The position numbers and the translations under genes are program-made. The notes under the pieces are model-generated. The model was given only the letters and a program-made list of their open reading frames with translations. It was not told the origin of the DNA and searched no databases. Shown here piece after piece: positions 8,134-14,861 of a stretch of DNA of 18,616 nucleotides (position 1 is its first letter; each line of letters opens with the position of its first letter). Source of the DNA: CAYJBH01 sp964370765 (GTDB lineage Bacteria > Bacillota > Clostridia > Oscillospirales > Ruminococcaceae); the NCBI GenBank assembly GCA_964370765.1, contig CAYJKW010000043.1, positions 1 to 18,616 of the forward strand, written 5' to 3'.

Positions 8134-8209
8134 TGGAGCTTGTGATCCGATTCGAACGGACGACCTGCTCATTACGAATGAGCTGCACTGCCAGCTGTGC
8201 TACACAAGC
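8134..8209 (-). tRNA. tRNA-Thr (anticodon CGT)
   Basis: A complete 76-base cloverleaf with encoded CCA. The acceptor stem GCTTGTG pairs with CACAAGC. The D arm is GCAC/GTGC, the anticodon stem GCTCA/TGAGC encloses loop TTCGTAA, so the anticodon is CGT and reads ACG threonine codons. The T arm GTCCG/CGGAT, with one G-T pair at its base, encloses TTCGAAT. The discriminator base is T. It has its own consensus promoter and terminator and is a single-tRNA unit. Confidence 0.95.
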
Positions 8210-8224
8210 ATTTAGAATGTTACT

Positions 8225-8253
8225 ATTATAGCAATAAAGTATTATTTTTTCAA
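8225..8253 (-). promoter_or_regulatory. Sigma-A promoter of tRNA-Thr
   Basis: TTGAAA (8248-8253), 17-base spacer, perfect TATAAT (8225-8230) preceded by TGC (extended -10). The predicted start is near 8218, nine bases before the mature tRNA end. This is one of the best promoter matches in the window. Confidence 0.85.
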
Positions 8254-8274
8254 GGGCTTTTAATCACATATTTT

Positions 8275-8301
8275 AGGAGTTTACAACTCAGGTAAACTCC
8301 T
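8275..8301. repeat. Perfect inverted repeat spanning the sigF stop codon
   Basis: AGGAGTTTAC at 8275-8284 and its exact complement at 8292-8301 with a 7-base loop. The sigF stop codon lies in the loop and arm. On the minus strand the sequence after the hairpin is AAAATATGTG, so there is no U-run and it is not a standard intrinsic terminator. It could protect the spoIIA messenger 3' end or act as a weak terminator before the tRNA promoter. Confidence 0.6.
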
Positions 8302-8959
8302 CTCGCATCTTATTTAAAATTTTTCGCTCCATTCTTGATATCTGCACCTGTGTTGTACCAAGAATTTTTGCTGTTTCACTCTGTGTTTTACCATGATAAT
8401 AACGTAGGTTAATTAATGTACGCTGCTCCTGTGTAATCCTTGATAAGGCCTCCTTTACAGCGATTCTATCCTCTATAATCGATTCCTCGTTGTTTACCGG
8501 AACATCAATCTCCTTTCCGTCATTTTCACCATCATACACAGGAGAGAGTGATAGTGCCGGCTGTGACGAGCATATTGCCTCGGTAATATTATTAGTCGAA
8601 CAACCAAGTTCCTGAGCAAGCTGATTAACTGTGGGCTCTACCCCTGTTTTTGAAACAATTTCACTTCGCTTAGAGTTTATTTTTAATGATAGTTCTTTTA
8701 ATGATCGACTAACCTTAATTGTTCCGCCGTCACGAAAAAGTTTTTTTATCTCGCCCATTATAACCGGAACGGCGTAGGTAGAAAAGCATAAACCTCTACT
8801 CTCGTCAAAACGATCATATGCCTTAATTAAACCAAGAGATCCGGCGGCAAAAAGCTCCTCATATTCGACTCCCCTTCCCTTAAATCTACCGGCAAGTGAG
8901 TGGACAAGGCCAAGATTGTTTTCGATAAACTTATCTCTTATATCCTTATCTTTTTGCAT
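8288..8959 (-). CDS. sigF: RNA polymerase sporulation sigma factor SigF
   Basis: The first forespore-specific sigma factor, which directs RNA polymerase to early forespore genes after asymmetric division. The 223-residue protein has region 2 at about 15-77, with EELFAAGSLGLIKAYDRFD for core binding and FSTYAVPVIMGEIKKLFRD for -10 recognition, region 3 at about 80-150, and region 4 at about 168-220 with the helix-turn-helix TQSETAKILGTTQVQISRM. SigF and SigG are alike in sequence; the position two bases after the spoIIAB stop, in the order spoIIAA-spoIIAB-sigma, identifies SigF. It is kept inactive by SpoIIAB until SpoIIAA frees it. It is the last gene of the operon here; a perfect hairpin covers its stop codon. 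Confidence 0.96.
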   Translation of the reverse strand: MQKDKDIRDKFIENNLGLVHSLAGRFKGRGVEYEELFAAGSLGLIKAYDRFDESRGLCFSTYAVPVIMGEIKKLFRDGGTIKVSRSLKELSLKINSKRSEIVSKTGVEPTVNQLAQELGCSTNNITEAICSSQPALSLSPVYDGENDGKEIDVPVNNEESIIEDRIAVKEALSRITQEQRTLINLRYYHGKTQSETAKILGTTQVQISRMERKILNKMREEFT

Positions 8960-8961
8960 GG

Positions 8962-9393
8962 CTATATACTTTCGATGCTTTTTTTCATAGTAACCCTTGT
9001 TCCCCTGCCGGGTTTGGATGTTACCCTGATTTTGTCCATAAATGTTTCCATAACGGCAAAGCCAAGTCCAACACGTTCATCAGTATTTCCGGTAGTATAT
9101 AAAGGTTGCATGGCTTGTTTAACATCCGGTATGCCTACGCCACGGTCGGCTATAGATATACGAATTATATCCGGCTCGATAATATCCATTGTCATTACTA
9201 TGTTCCCCAAACGGTCAGGATAGCCATGTATAATACAGTTTGTGACTGCTTCGCTTACAGCTGTTTTTATATCTGTCAGCTGCTCTAATGTTGGATCAAG
9301 CTGGGAGCAGAAAGAACCCGCAACGCTACGGGCGAATGACTCGTTACTACTTCTGCTTAAGAAAGAAATTCTTGCACTGTTTCTTATCTTCAT
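8962..9393 (-). CDS. spoIIAB: Anti-sigma F factor and SpoIIAA kinase
   Basis: A GHKL-type serine kinase that binds and silences SigF and phosphorylates the antagonist SpoIIAA. The 143 residues cover the usual length. The N box is SEAVTNCIIHGY with Glu48 and Asn52, the G1 box is DRGVGIPD (83-90), and the G2 box is ERVGLGFAVM (106-115), all intact, so ATP binding and kinase activity are expected. The ATG overlaps the spoIIAA stop by four bases (ATGA), suggesting the coupled translation that keeps the partners in balance. It is separated from sigF by two bases. Confidence 0.96.
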   Translation of the reverse strand: MKIRNSARISFLSRSSNESFARSVAGSFCSQLDPTLEQLTDIKTAVSEAVTNCIIHGYPDRLGNIVMTMDIIEPDIIRISIADRGVGIPDVKQAMQPLYTTGNTDERVGLGFAVMETFMDKIRVTSKPGRGTRVTMKKSIESI

Positions 9394-9713
9394 GATATTA
9401 CTCCTCCTGTTATCTGTGATGTATCGGTAATTCCTGCTAAGCCTAATATACGCTCTACCTGCTTTGAAACCCCATCAACACTTAACGTAGTTCCGGCAGA
9501 GTTTAATAGCTTATGCCTTCCAAGTATTAGACCGATTCCGGATGAATCCATGAAACCCACCAAGCTAAAATCCAGTACGCATCTTTGTGGCGAACTGCAG
9601 ATAATTTCGGCATCTATAAGCCTACTTAAACTTTTTGCTGTGTGATGATCTATCTCCCCTTTAAGATATACTGTAAGAGTATTATCCGCCCTGCCGAAAT
9701 CTATTTCGCACAT
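9390..9713 (-). CDS. spoIIAA: Anti-anti-sigma F factor
   Basis: A STAS-domain protein that, when dephosphorylated by SpoIIE, captures SpoIIAB and releases SigF in the forespore. The protein has 107 residues, close to the 117 of Bacillus subtilis. The conserved DSSGIGLILGR (56-66) contains Ser57 and Ser58; Ser58 corresponds to the phosphorylated serine of the B. subtilis protein. A perfect AGGAGG stands five bases before the ATG. Directly upstream of that site is a terminator-type hairpin with six T residues (9725-9759), so either the promoter lies upstream and the transcript has to pass the hairpin, or initiation takes place in the very short stretch after the preceding gene. I do not see a clear SigH-type promoter. 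Confidence 0.95.
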   Translation of the reverse strand: MCEIDFGRADNTLTVYLKGEIDHHTAKSLSRLIDAEIICSSPQRCVLDFSLVGFMDSSGIGLILGRHKLLNSAGTTLSVDGVSKQVERILGLAGITDTSQITGGVIS

Positions 9714-9724
9714 TTTAACCTCCT

Positions 9725-9759
9725 AAAAAATTAAAGCCCTACCATATGGTAAGGCTTTA
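9725..9759 (-). terminator. Intrinsic terminator hairpin directly before the spoIIAA ribosome binding site
   Basis: On the minus strand a 14-base arm with one mismatch (9746-9759 paired with 9732-9745, mismatch 9752/9739) is followed by AATTTTTT and then at once by AGGAGG of spoIIAA. It should end transcription from the TIGR04086-type gene, or attenuate entry into the spoIIA operon. Confidence 0.75.
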
Positions 9760-9795
9760 GCTGTAAATATAAAAGAAAAACATGTCGAACAAATA

Positions 9796-10215
9796 TTATT
9801 TTTTTCTGCGCGATAGTCCCTCGCGAATCATTATGCCACAGTATCCACCAAATGCACCCGAAAGTATAAGTAAAAGTAGCTTTATAGTTCCAGTACCGGT
9901 AAAGGTAGATAGATCATAGAGTAAGGCGATAATTAAAAGCAATGCGAATGTTACAAGACCTATGATAGCACCTGTAATTAGCCCGTTTTTGCCAAAAAAC
10001 CCAGAAAATATTGCGGCACTGACAAATGTAGCGACAGAGATTGATAGTGTTGCAAGTGGTGTGATATAGGATATAGGTATATCCATAGAAAGAGCAATAA
10101 AAGAACAAAGTGAGAGCATAACAAGTAGAATAACTGATGATCCTACGATCGACACTACAACTGGAACAAGTAGATTTTCATTTTTTGAATAACGTGATTT
10201 ATGTCCTTTAAACAT
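9796..10215 (-). CDS. TIGR04086-type membrane protein
   Basis: A small integral membrane protein of unknown function, of the kind annotated as TIGR04086 family in Firmicutes, typically found next to yajC. It has 139 residues from the chosen start: a short basic N-terminus (MFKGHKSRYSKNEN), four hydrophobic segments at roughly 17-43, 48-72, 78-98 and 107-128, and a basic tail ending RRKK. The start at 10215 is preferred since GGAGG lies just before it; the in-frame ATG at 10248 has no ribosome binding site and sits inside a hairpin. It is 63 bases after yajC and is followed by a terminator and the spoIIA operon. The family call rests on size, topology and neighbourhood and should be confirmed with the TIGR04086 profile. 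Confidence 0.75.
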   Translation of the reverse strand: MFKGHKSRYSKNENLLVPVVVSIVGSSVILLVMLSLCSFIALSMDIPISYITPLATLSISVATFVSAAIFSGFFGKNGLITGAIIGLVTFALLLIIALLYDLSTFTGTGTIKLLLLILSGAFGGYCGIMIREGLSRRKK

Positions 10216-10257
10216 AAAAACCTCCATAGAAGAAGCTATATACTTCATTCTATGGAG
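10216..10257 (-). promoter_or_regulatory. Hairpin overlapping the ribosome binding site of the TIGR04086-type gene
   Basis: On the minus strand CTCCATAGAA (10257-10248) pairs with TTCTATGGAG (10231-10222); an inner GAAG/CTTC pair with one bulged base and a 7-base loop completes it. The 3' arm contains most of the GGAGG ribosome binding site and is followed by GTTTTTATG. It is therefore either a terminator after yajC or a switch that hides the ribosome binding site. Confidence 0.7.
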
Positions 10258-10278
10258 ATAATATTGAAATTATGACTT

Positions 10279-10599
10279 TTACTCGGTTATTAACTTTTCA
10301 ACTTCACCGATAGCCCACTTTTTAAAGCGGATTTTTATTTTATCGGCACCGGTTTCTACAAGTACAGTGTCATCTTTGATGCTTACAACTATACCAACAA
10401 TACCACCAATTGTTGTAATGGTATCACCAACAGAAATGTTTTTACGCATCTCCTGTGTTGTTTTTTCCTTTTTTCTCTGTGGACGAATCATAAAAAAGTA
10501 CATGGCAACAAAAATCAGTGCAAATGGAACAATAGAAATAACCATGTCCATAGTGCTCATACTGCCGGTTGTAGAGCTGAGTAATAAGATGTTTTCCAT
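10279..10599 (-). CDS. yajC: Preprotein translocase subunit YajC
   Basis: A small inner-membrane accessory subunit of the Sec translocon, associated with SecDF. The 106-residue protein has an N-terminal hydrophobic segment (about 20-39, ending in FFMIRPQRKKEK, the family's hallmark) and a cytoplasmic soluble domain with SVGDTITTIGGIVGIVVSI and VLVETG. GGAG lies seven bases before the ATG. It starts 24 bases after the tgt stop in the conserved order queA-tgt-yajC. secD and secF, which often follow yajC, are not present here. Confidence 0.95.
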   Translation of the reverse strand: MENILLLSSTTGSMSTMDMVISIVPFALIFVAMYFFMIRPQRKKEKTTQEMRKNISVGDTITTIGGIVGIVVSIKDDTVLVETGADKIKIRFKKWAIGEVEKLITE

Positions 10600-10623
10600 T
10601 AAAATTCTCCGTTAACAATTTCA

Positions 10624-11751
10624 TTAAATACGACGATCAAATTTCAAGACGTTTGATCTACGATATTCCTCAAACTTTCCATCACTAATAGCCGATCGTA
10701 TTTCTCCTAATAGTTTATTATAATACCATAAATTGTGCTGTGTTGCAAGCCTTAATCCTAAAATTTCTTTTGCACGAAGTAGGTGGCGTATAAATGACCG
10801 ACTATGGTCCCTACAAGCTGGACATTCACATCCCTCCTCTATTGGACGAGCATCTGTTTTATATTTTGCATTATTTAGATTAATTACTCCATCATGTGTA
10901 AACAGATGCCCATGCCTTGCGTTTCTGGAAGGCATAACACAGTCAAAAAGATCTATTCCCCTTGCTACCGCCTCAATTATATTGCCGGGTGTACCAACAC
11001 CCATAAGATAGCGTATTTTATCGGTAGGTAGTATCGGTGTCACGGTATCCAGTGTATCATACATAACCTCTTTAGGTTCACCAACAGCAAGCCCACCAAC
11101 GGCAAAACCATCAAAGTCAAGCTCGATTAATTGTTTTGCATTTTCCGCTCTAAGATCTTTAAACGTTGCGCCCTGATTAATCCCAAACAGCAGCTGGCGC
11201 TGTTCCGGCTCAATATTGCTAAATATTTTTTTATGATGTTCAAGACTTCTGGTAAGCCATCTTATTGTTCTAGCTGAGGATGCTTTTGCGTAGTCATATC
11301 CTGCAGGGTTTTCAACACATTCATCAAATCCCATTGCAATTGTAGCACCAAGATTTTTTTGAATATTCATACTTTCCTCGGGTCCCATAAATATTCTTTT
11401 ACCATCAATATGTGATGCAAAGGTGACTCCGGCTTCGGTGATTTTTCGCAGTGATGAAAGTGAAAAAACCTGAAATCCACCGCTATCTGTAAGGCTTACT
11501 CCCTTCCAACCGGTAAACCCTTTTAATCCACCCATAGTTGCAACAACATCATCGCCAGGTCTAATATGAAGGTGATATGTATTAGATAGCATTACCTGAC
11601 AGTCAATATCTAATAGGTCGTTAGCACTAAGTCCGCCCTTGATTGCCGCAGCAGTTGCAACGTTCATAAATGCAGGTGTGTTTACGGTACCATCCTTAGT
11701 TGTAAATTTTCCAAGCCTTGCAGTACCGTCATTTTTTATTAGTTTATACAT
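10624..11751 (-). CDS. tgt: tRNA-guanine(34) transglycosylase
   Basis: Exchanges guanine at the wobble position of GUN-anticodon tRNAs (Asp, Asn, His, Tyr) for the queuosine precursor preQ1. The 375-residue protein has the family's normal length. Asp89 in TDSGGFQVFSL is the expected general base, and Asp270 in LFDCVMPSRNARHG the expected nucleophile. The substrate loop GGLAVGEP is at 219-226. The zinc ligands are complete: Cys308, Cys310, Cys313 and His339. It starts 15 bases after queA; AAGGA overlapping the queA stop is the only ribosome binding site, rather far (about 13 bases) from the ATG. It belongs to one transcription unit with queA and yajC. Confidence 0.97.
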   Translation of the reverse strand: MYKLIKNDGTARLGKFTTKDGTVNTPAFMNVATAAAIKGGLSANDLLDIDCQVMLSNTYHLHIRPGDDVVATMGGLKGFTGWKGVSLTDSGGFQVFSLSSLRKITEAGVTFASHIDGKRIFMGPEESMNIQKNLGATIAMGFDECVENPAGYDYAKASSARTIRWLTRSLEHHKKIFSNIEPEQRQLLFGINQGATFKDLRAENAKQLIELDFDGFAVGGLAVGEPKEVMYDTLDTVTPILPTDKIRYLMGVGTPGNIIEAVARGIDLFDCVMPSRNARHGHLFTHDGVINLNNAKYKTDARPIEEGCECPACRDHSRSFIRHLLRAKEILGLRLATQHNLWYYNKLLGEIRSAISDGKFEEYRRSNVLKFDRRI

Positions 11752-11766
11752 TGTTTTGATGTTTCC

Positions 11767-12792
11767 TTATACTATTATCATTGCATCGCCAAAGCTATAA
11801 AAGCGATATTTTTCCTGTATCGCAAGACTATAAGCTTTGTCTATATATTCTTTACCTGCAAGGGCCGAAACAAGCATTAAAAGTGTGCTTTTAGGCAGAT
11901 GAAAATTTGTAATTAGGCAATCTACCACCTTAAATTCATACCCCGGAGTTATAAAAATATCGGTATTATCACTTCCGGCTTTAATTGAACCATATTTTTT
12001 AAACATGCCCTCTAGCGTCCTTGCTGCTGTGGTCCCAACAGATACTATTCTACCACCACGCTGCCTTGTGTTATTAATTAAGTCTGCGGCAGTAGCATCA
12101 ATTTCATACCATTCGCTGTGCATCTTATGGTCTGCAATACTCTCTGCTTCAACCGGTTTAAAAGTTCCGGCCCCTACATGTAGAGTAACCTGAGCAACCG
12201 AAACACCTTTCGATTTGATTTTTTCAAGTAGATCATCGGTAAAATGAAGTCCGGCAGTAGGTGCTGCCGCAGAGCCGAGATGCTTTGCATAAACTGTTTG
12301 GTATCGTTCCTCCTTGCTTTTACTGTTCTTAATGTATGGCGGGAAAGGCAATTTACCAAATTTATAAAACATCTGCATTAGTTCTTGTTTACCGGAATTA
12401 AACTCCACAATTCTGTTTCCGCCATCAAGTGTTTCGACAACCTTCGCGGTAAGCTCACCATTTCCAAACGCTACACTTGCACCGATTCTAAGTTTTTTTC
12501 CGGGACGCACCATACATTCCCAAAGGTTGTGACTGCATTCCTTCAACAACAAAATTTCAAACTCACTACCGGTAGGAAATGTGCCGATAAGTCTAGCCGG
12601 CAATACCTTTGAGTTGTTAATAACTAATAGGTCATCTTCCCGCAGATAATCAATAATATCTTTAAATTGCTTGTGTATTATTGTTTTGTCTTTCCTGTTT
12701 AGAACCATTAGCCGTGAGGAGTCCCTTGGTTCCACCGCAGTATTCGCTATGAGTTCTTGCGGTAACTCGTAAAAAAAATCTTTTGTTTTCAC
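11767..12792 (-). CDS. queA: S-adenosylmethionine:tRNA ribosyltransferase-isomerase (GTG start)
   Basis: Transfers and isomerises the ribosyl part of S-adenosylmethionine onto preQ1 in tRNA, making epoxyqueuosine; it acts directly after Tgt. From the chosen start the protein has 341 residues, the usual length. The N-terminus MKTKDFFYELPQELIA, EPRDSSRLMVLNR, the central LGSAAAPTAGLHFT and VTLHVGAGTFKPV, and the C-terminal TNFHLPKSTLLMLVSAL are all characteristic of QueA. I choose the GTG at 12792 because AAGGA is six bases upstream and the resulting N-terminus matches the family; the in-frame TTG at 12807 would put the ribosome binding site inside the coding region. It is the first gene of the queA-tgt-yajC unit and has a consensus promoter. 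Confidence 0.95.
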   Translation of the reverse strand: MKTKDFFYELPQELIANTAVEPRDSSRLMVLNRKDKTIIHKQFKDIIDYLREDDLLVINNSKVLPARLIGTFPTGSEFEILLLKECSHNLWECMVRPGKKLRIGASVAFGNGELTAKVVETLDGGNRIVEFNSGKQELMQMFYKFGKLPFPPYIKNSKSKEERYQTVYAKHLGSAAAPTAGLHFTDDLLEKIKSKGVSVAQVTLHVGAGTFKPVEAESIADHKMHSEWYEIDATAADLINNTRQRGGRIVSVGTTAARTLEGMFKKYGSIKAGSDNTDIFITPGYEFKVVDCLITNFHLPKSTLLMLVSALAGKEYIDKAYSLAIQEKYRFYSFGDAMIIV

Positions 12793-12832
12793 CTGTTTTC
12801 CTTGCAAAAAATGTATTTTCTTGTTATTATAT

Positions 12833-12861
12833 ATTATATAATATTTTTATGATTTTGGCAA
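12833..12861 (-). promoter_or_regulatory. Sigma-A promoter of queA-tgt-yajC
   Basis: On the minus strand TTGCCA (12856-12861), a 17-base spacer and a perfect TATAAT (12833-12838). The predicted start near 12826 gives a leader of about 33 bases with no recognisable preQ1 riboswitch. The -35 box occupies the same bases as the -35 box of the divergent asd promoter. Confidence 0.8.
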
Positions 12862-12884
12862 CTAAGTCAATAATAGCATAAAAT
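12855..12884 (+). promoter_or_regulatory. Probable promoter of the asd-dapA-dapB operon
   Basis: TTGGCA (12855-12860), an 18-base spacer and TAAAAT (12879-12884), each one base off consensus. The start near 12891 would leave a leader of about 27 bases, too short for a lysine riboswitch. It shares its -35 region with the queA promoter on the other strand. Confidence 0.6.
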
Positions 12885-12917
12885 GAGTCAGAAATATTTT
12901 TTAAGAGGTAATTATTT

Positions 12918-13928
12918 ATGAGCATTAAAATTGCAATTGTCGGAGCAACAGGCATGGTAGGGCGCACATTTTTAAAGGTTCTTGCCGAGCAAAAGATCGA
13001 AAACGCAGAATATACTATGTTTTCATCCGCTAAGAGTGCAGGTAATGTAATAGACTTTTTAGGTAAAGAGCATATTGTTAAGGAACTTTGCGAAACAAGC
13101 TTCGATGAGGGGTTTGATTATGCACTTTTCTCAGCAGGTGGGTCTACCAGTGCAAAATTTGCACCAATAGCTGCAAAAAAAGGATGTGTTGTAATAGACA
13201 ATAGCTCACAGTGGCGTATGGATCCTGATGTACCACTTGTTGTACCACAGGTTAACGGAGAAGCGGCATTTAGCCATAAAGGAATAATTGCAAACCCTAA
13301 CTGTTCCACAATTCAGGCAATGTTACCACTAAGTGTTTTACACCGTGAATATGGTGTAAAGCGTGTTATCTACTCAACATATCAGGCTGTGTCCGGTGCT
13401 GGTGTAGGTGGCGTGAGCGACCTTGAGAATGGTCGTGAGGCAGTTGTTAATGGAAAAGACTTTACACCTGGCAAGTTTCCTCATCCTATTGTTGATAACT
13501 GTATACCACACATCGATGTTTTTCTTCCAAACGGATACACAAAAGAAGAACAAAAGATGGTAGATGAGACACATAAAATATTGGATGATGACAGTATAGC
13601 TGTGACTGCAACCTGTGTACGTGTTCCCGTAACAAATGGCCATAGTGAATCGATAAATGTTGAGCTAAATAAGCCATTCGAGCTAGCTGACGTAGTTAAG
13701 CTAATGCAGGAGGTTCCGGGTCTTATAGTATCGGACAATCCAGCAGAAAACCTCTATCCCCTTGCAAAAACAGCAGATGGATTTAACGAGGTATTTGTAG
13801 GGCGAATTCGCCGTGACGAAAGTGCACCTAACTGCCTGAACATGTGGGTTGTTGCCGATAATATCCGTAAAGGTGCTGCAACAAATGCAGTTGAGATTGC
13901 AGTAATGATGATAAATAGAAACAAATAG
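12918..13928 (+). CDS. asd: Aspartate-semialdehyde dehydrogenase
   Basis: Reduces aspartyl phosphate to aspartate semialdehyde with NADPH, the branch point leading to lysine/diaminopimelate and to threonine and methionine. The 336-residue protein has the nucleotide-binding GATGMVGRTF at 9-18, LFSAGGSTSA at 70-79, the catalytic Cys129 in NPNCST, YQAVSGAG for substrate and cofactor contacts, and RVPVTNGHSESI with the conserved His. An AGAGG lies about nine bases before the ATG. It opens the operon with dapA 48 bases downstream; aspartokinase is not in the window. The compact promoter without a riboswitch suggests that control, if present, lies elsewhere or is exerted through the divergent promoter. 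Confidence 0.97.
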   Translation: MSIKIAIVGATGMVGRTFLKVLAEQKIENAEYTMFSSAKSAGNVIDFLGKEHIVKELCETSFDEGFDYALFSAGGSTSAKFAPIAAKKGCVVIDNSSQWRMDPDVPLVVPQVNGEAAFSHKGIIANPNCSTIQAMLPLSVLHREYGVKRVIYSTYQAVSGAGVGGVSDLENGREAVVNGKDFTPGKFPHPIVDNCIPHIDVFLPNGYTKEEQKMVDETHKILDDDSIAVTATCVRVPVTNGHSESINVELNKPFELADVVKLMQEVPGLIVSDNPAENLYPLAKTADGFNEVFVGRIRRDESAPNCLNMWVVADNIRKGAATNAVEIAVMMINRNK

Positions 13929-13976
13929 TTAAACCCTGCATATAATAGACAGAGAATCACATATGGGAGTATATTT

Positions 13977-14861
13977 ATGAAAAAACAAATTTTTCGCGGA
14001 AGCGGTGTAGCTATTGTTACCCCTTTTAATCCTGACAGTAGCATTAACTTTGAAGAATTCGCAAGGATAATTGACTTTCAGGTAGATAACGGTACAGACT
14101 GTATCGTTGTATGTGGAACTACCGGCGAAGCGTCAGCTATGAATGACGAAGAGCATCTTGGGTGTATAGAATTTTGTTATAAGCATGTAGCCGGTAGAAT
14201 ACCGGTAGTTGCAGGTGTTGGATCAAACGATACTCGCCATGCGATAGAGTTAACATCAGCTGCTGCTGATATTGGGGTAGATGGTCTATTACACGTAACA
14301 CCTTACTACAATAAAACAAATCAATCAGGACTTATAAAACATTTTAGCATCTGTGCTGAAGCGGCAAAAGGTAAACCGGTTATTCTGTATAATGTTCCAT
14401 CAAGAACTAGCATGTCTATTGCACCGGAAACATATTTGGAACTATGCTCTATAGATAACATTGTAGCAACAAAGGAAGCATCCGGTAATATTAGTGCCAT
14501 TGCAAAGACTGCCGCATTATGTGGCGACAGGCTTGCCATATACTCAGGTAATGATGATCAAATTTTACCTCTTATGTCACTTGGTGGTATCGGTGTGATA
14601 TCTGTACTTGCTAACGTTGCACCAAGACAGACACATGATATATGTGCAGAATATCTTAATGGAAATATTGAGGCCGCTAGGAAGCTTCAGCTGGATATGA
14701 TTAGCCTTATTGATTCAATGTTCTGTGATGTTAACCCTATACCTGTTAAGGCAGCGATGATAGAGATGGGTTATAATGTAGGCGAATGTCGCCTTCCACT
14801 TGGCACAATTAATGATAAAAATCTCGAATATGTTAAAAAGGAAATTAAAAAGATTATATGA
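13977..14861 (+). CDS. dapA: 4-Hydroxy-tetrahydrodipicolinate synthase
   Basis: Condenses pyruvate with aspartate semialdehyde, the first committed step to diaminopimelate, lysine and dipicolinate. The 294-residue protein has the family's usual length. Key residues visible: Thr48-Thr49 in CGTTGEAS, Tyr110 in VTPYYNK, Tyr139 and Arg143 in YNVPSRT, and the Schiff-base Lys166 in ATKEASGN. GGGAG stands about eight bases upstream. The 48-base gap after asd contains a TATAAT (13941-13946) but no good -35 box, so an internal promoter is only possible. Its stop overlaps the dapB start by four bases. Confidence 0.97.
   Translation: MKKQIFRGSGVAIVTPFNPDSSINFEEFARIIDFQVDNGTDCIVVCGTTGEASAMNDEEHLGCIEFCYKHVAGRIPVVAGVGSNDTRHAIELTSAAADIGVDGLLHVTPYYNKTNQSGLIKHFSICAEAAKGKPVILYNVPSRTSMSIAPETYLELCSIDNIVATKEASGNISAIAKTAALCGDRLAIYSGNDDQILPLMSLGGIGVISVLANVAPRQTHDICAEYLNGNIEAARKLQLDMISLIDSMFCDVNPIPVKAAMIEMGYNVGECRLPLGTINDKNLEYVKKEIKKII

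Noticed and set aside
10216..10248. ATG at 10248 as start of the TIGR04086-type protein
   Set aside because: It is within a hairpin, lacks a ribosome binding site, and the ATG at 10215 has GGAGG just upstream.
12793..12807. TTG start of queA at 12807
   Set aside because: The GTG at 12792 has AAGGA at proper distance and gives the family-typical N-terminus MKTKDF.
12793..12917. Possible preQ1 riboswitch before queA or lysine riboswitch before asd
   Set aside because: The two leaders are only about 30 bases each, and neither contains a recognisable aptamer.
13929..13976. Internal promoter before dapA (TATAAT at 13941-13946)
   Set aside because: The -35 position at 17 bases matches consensus at only three of six bases; kept only as a possibility in the dapA entry.
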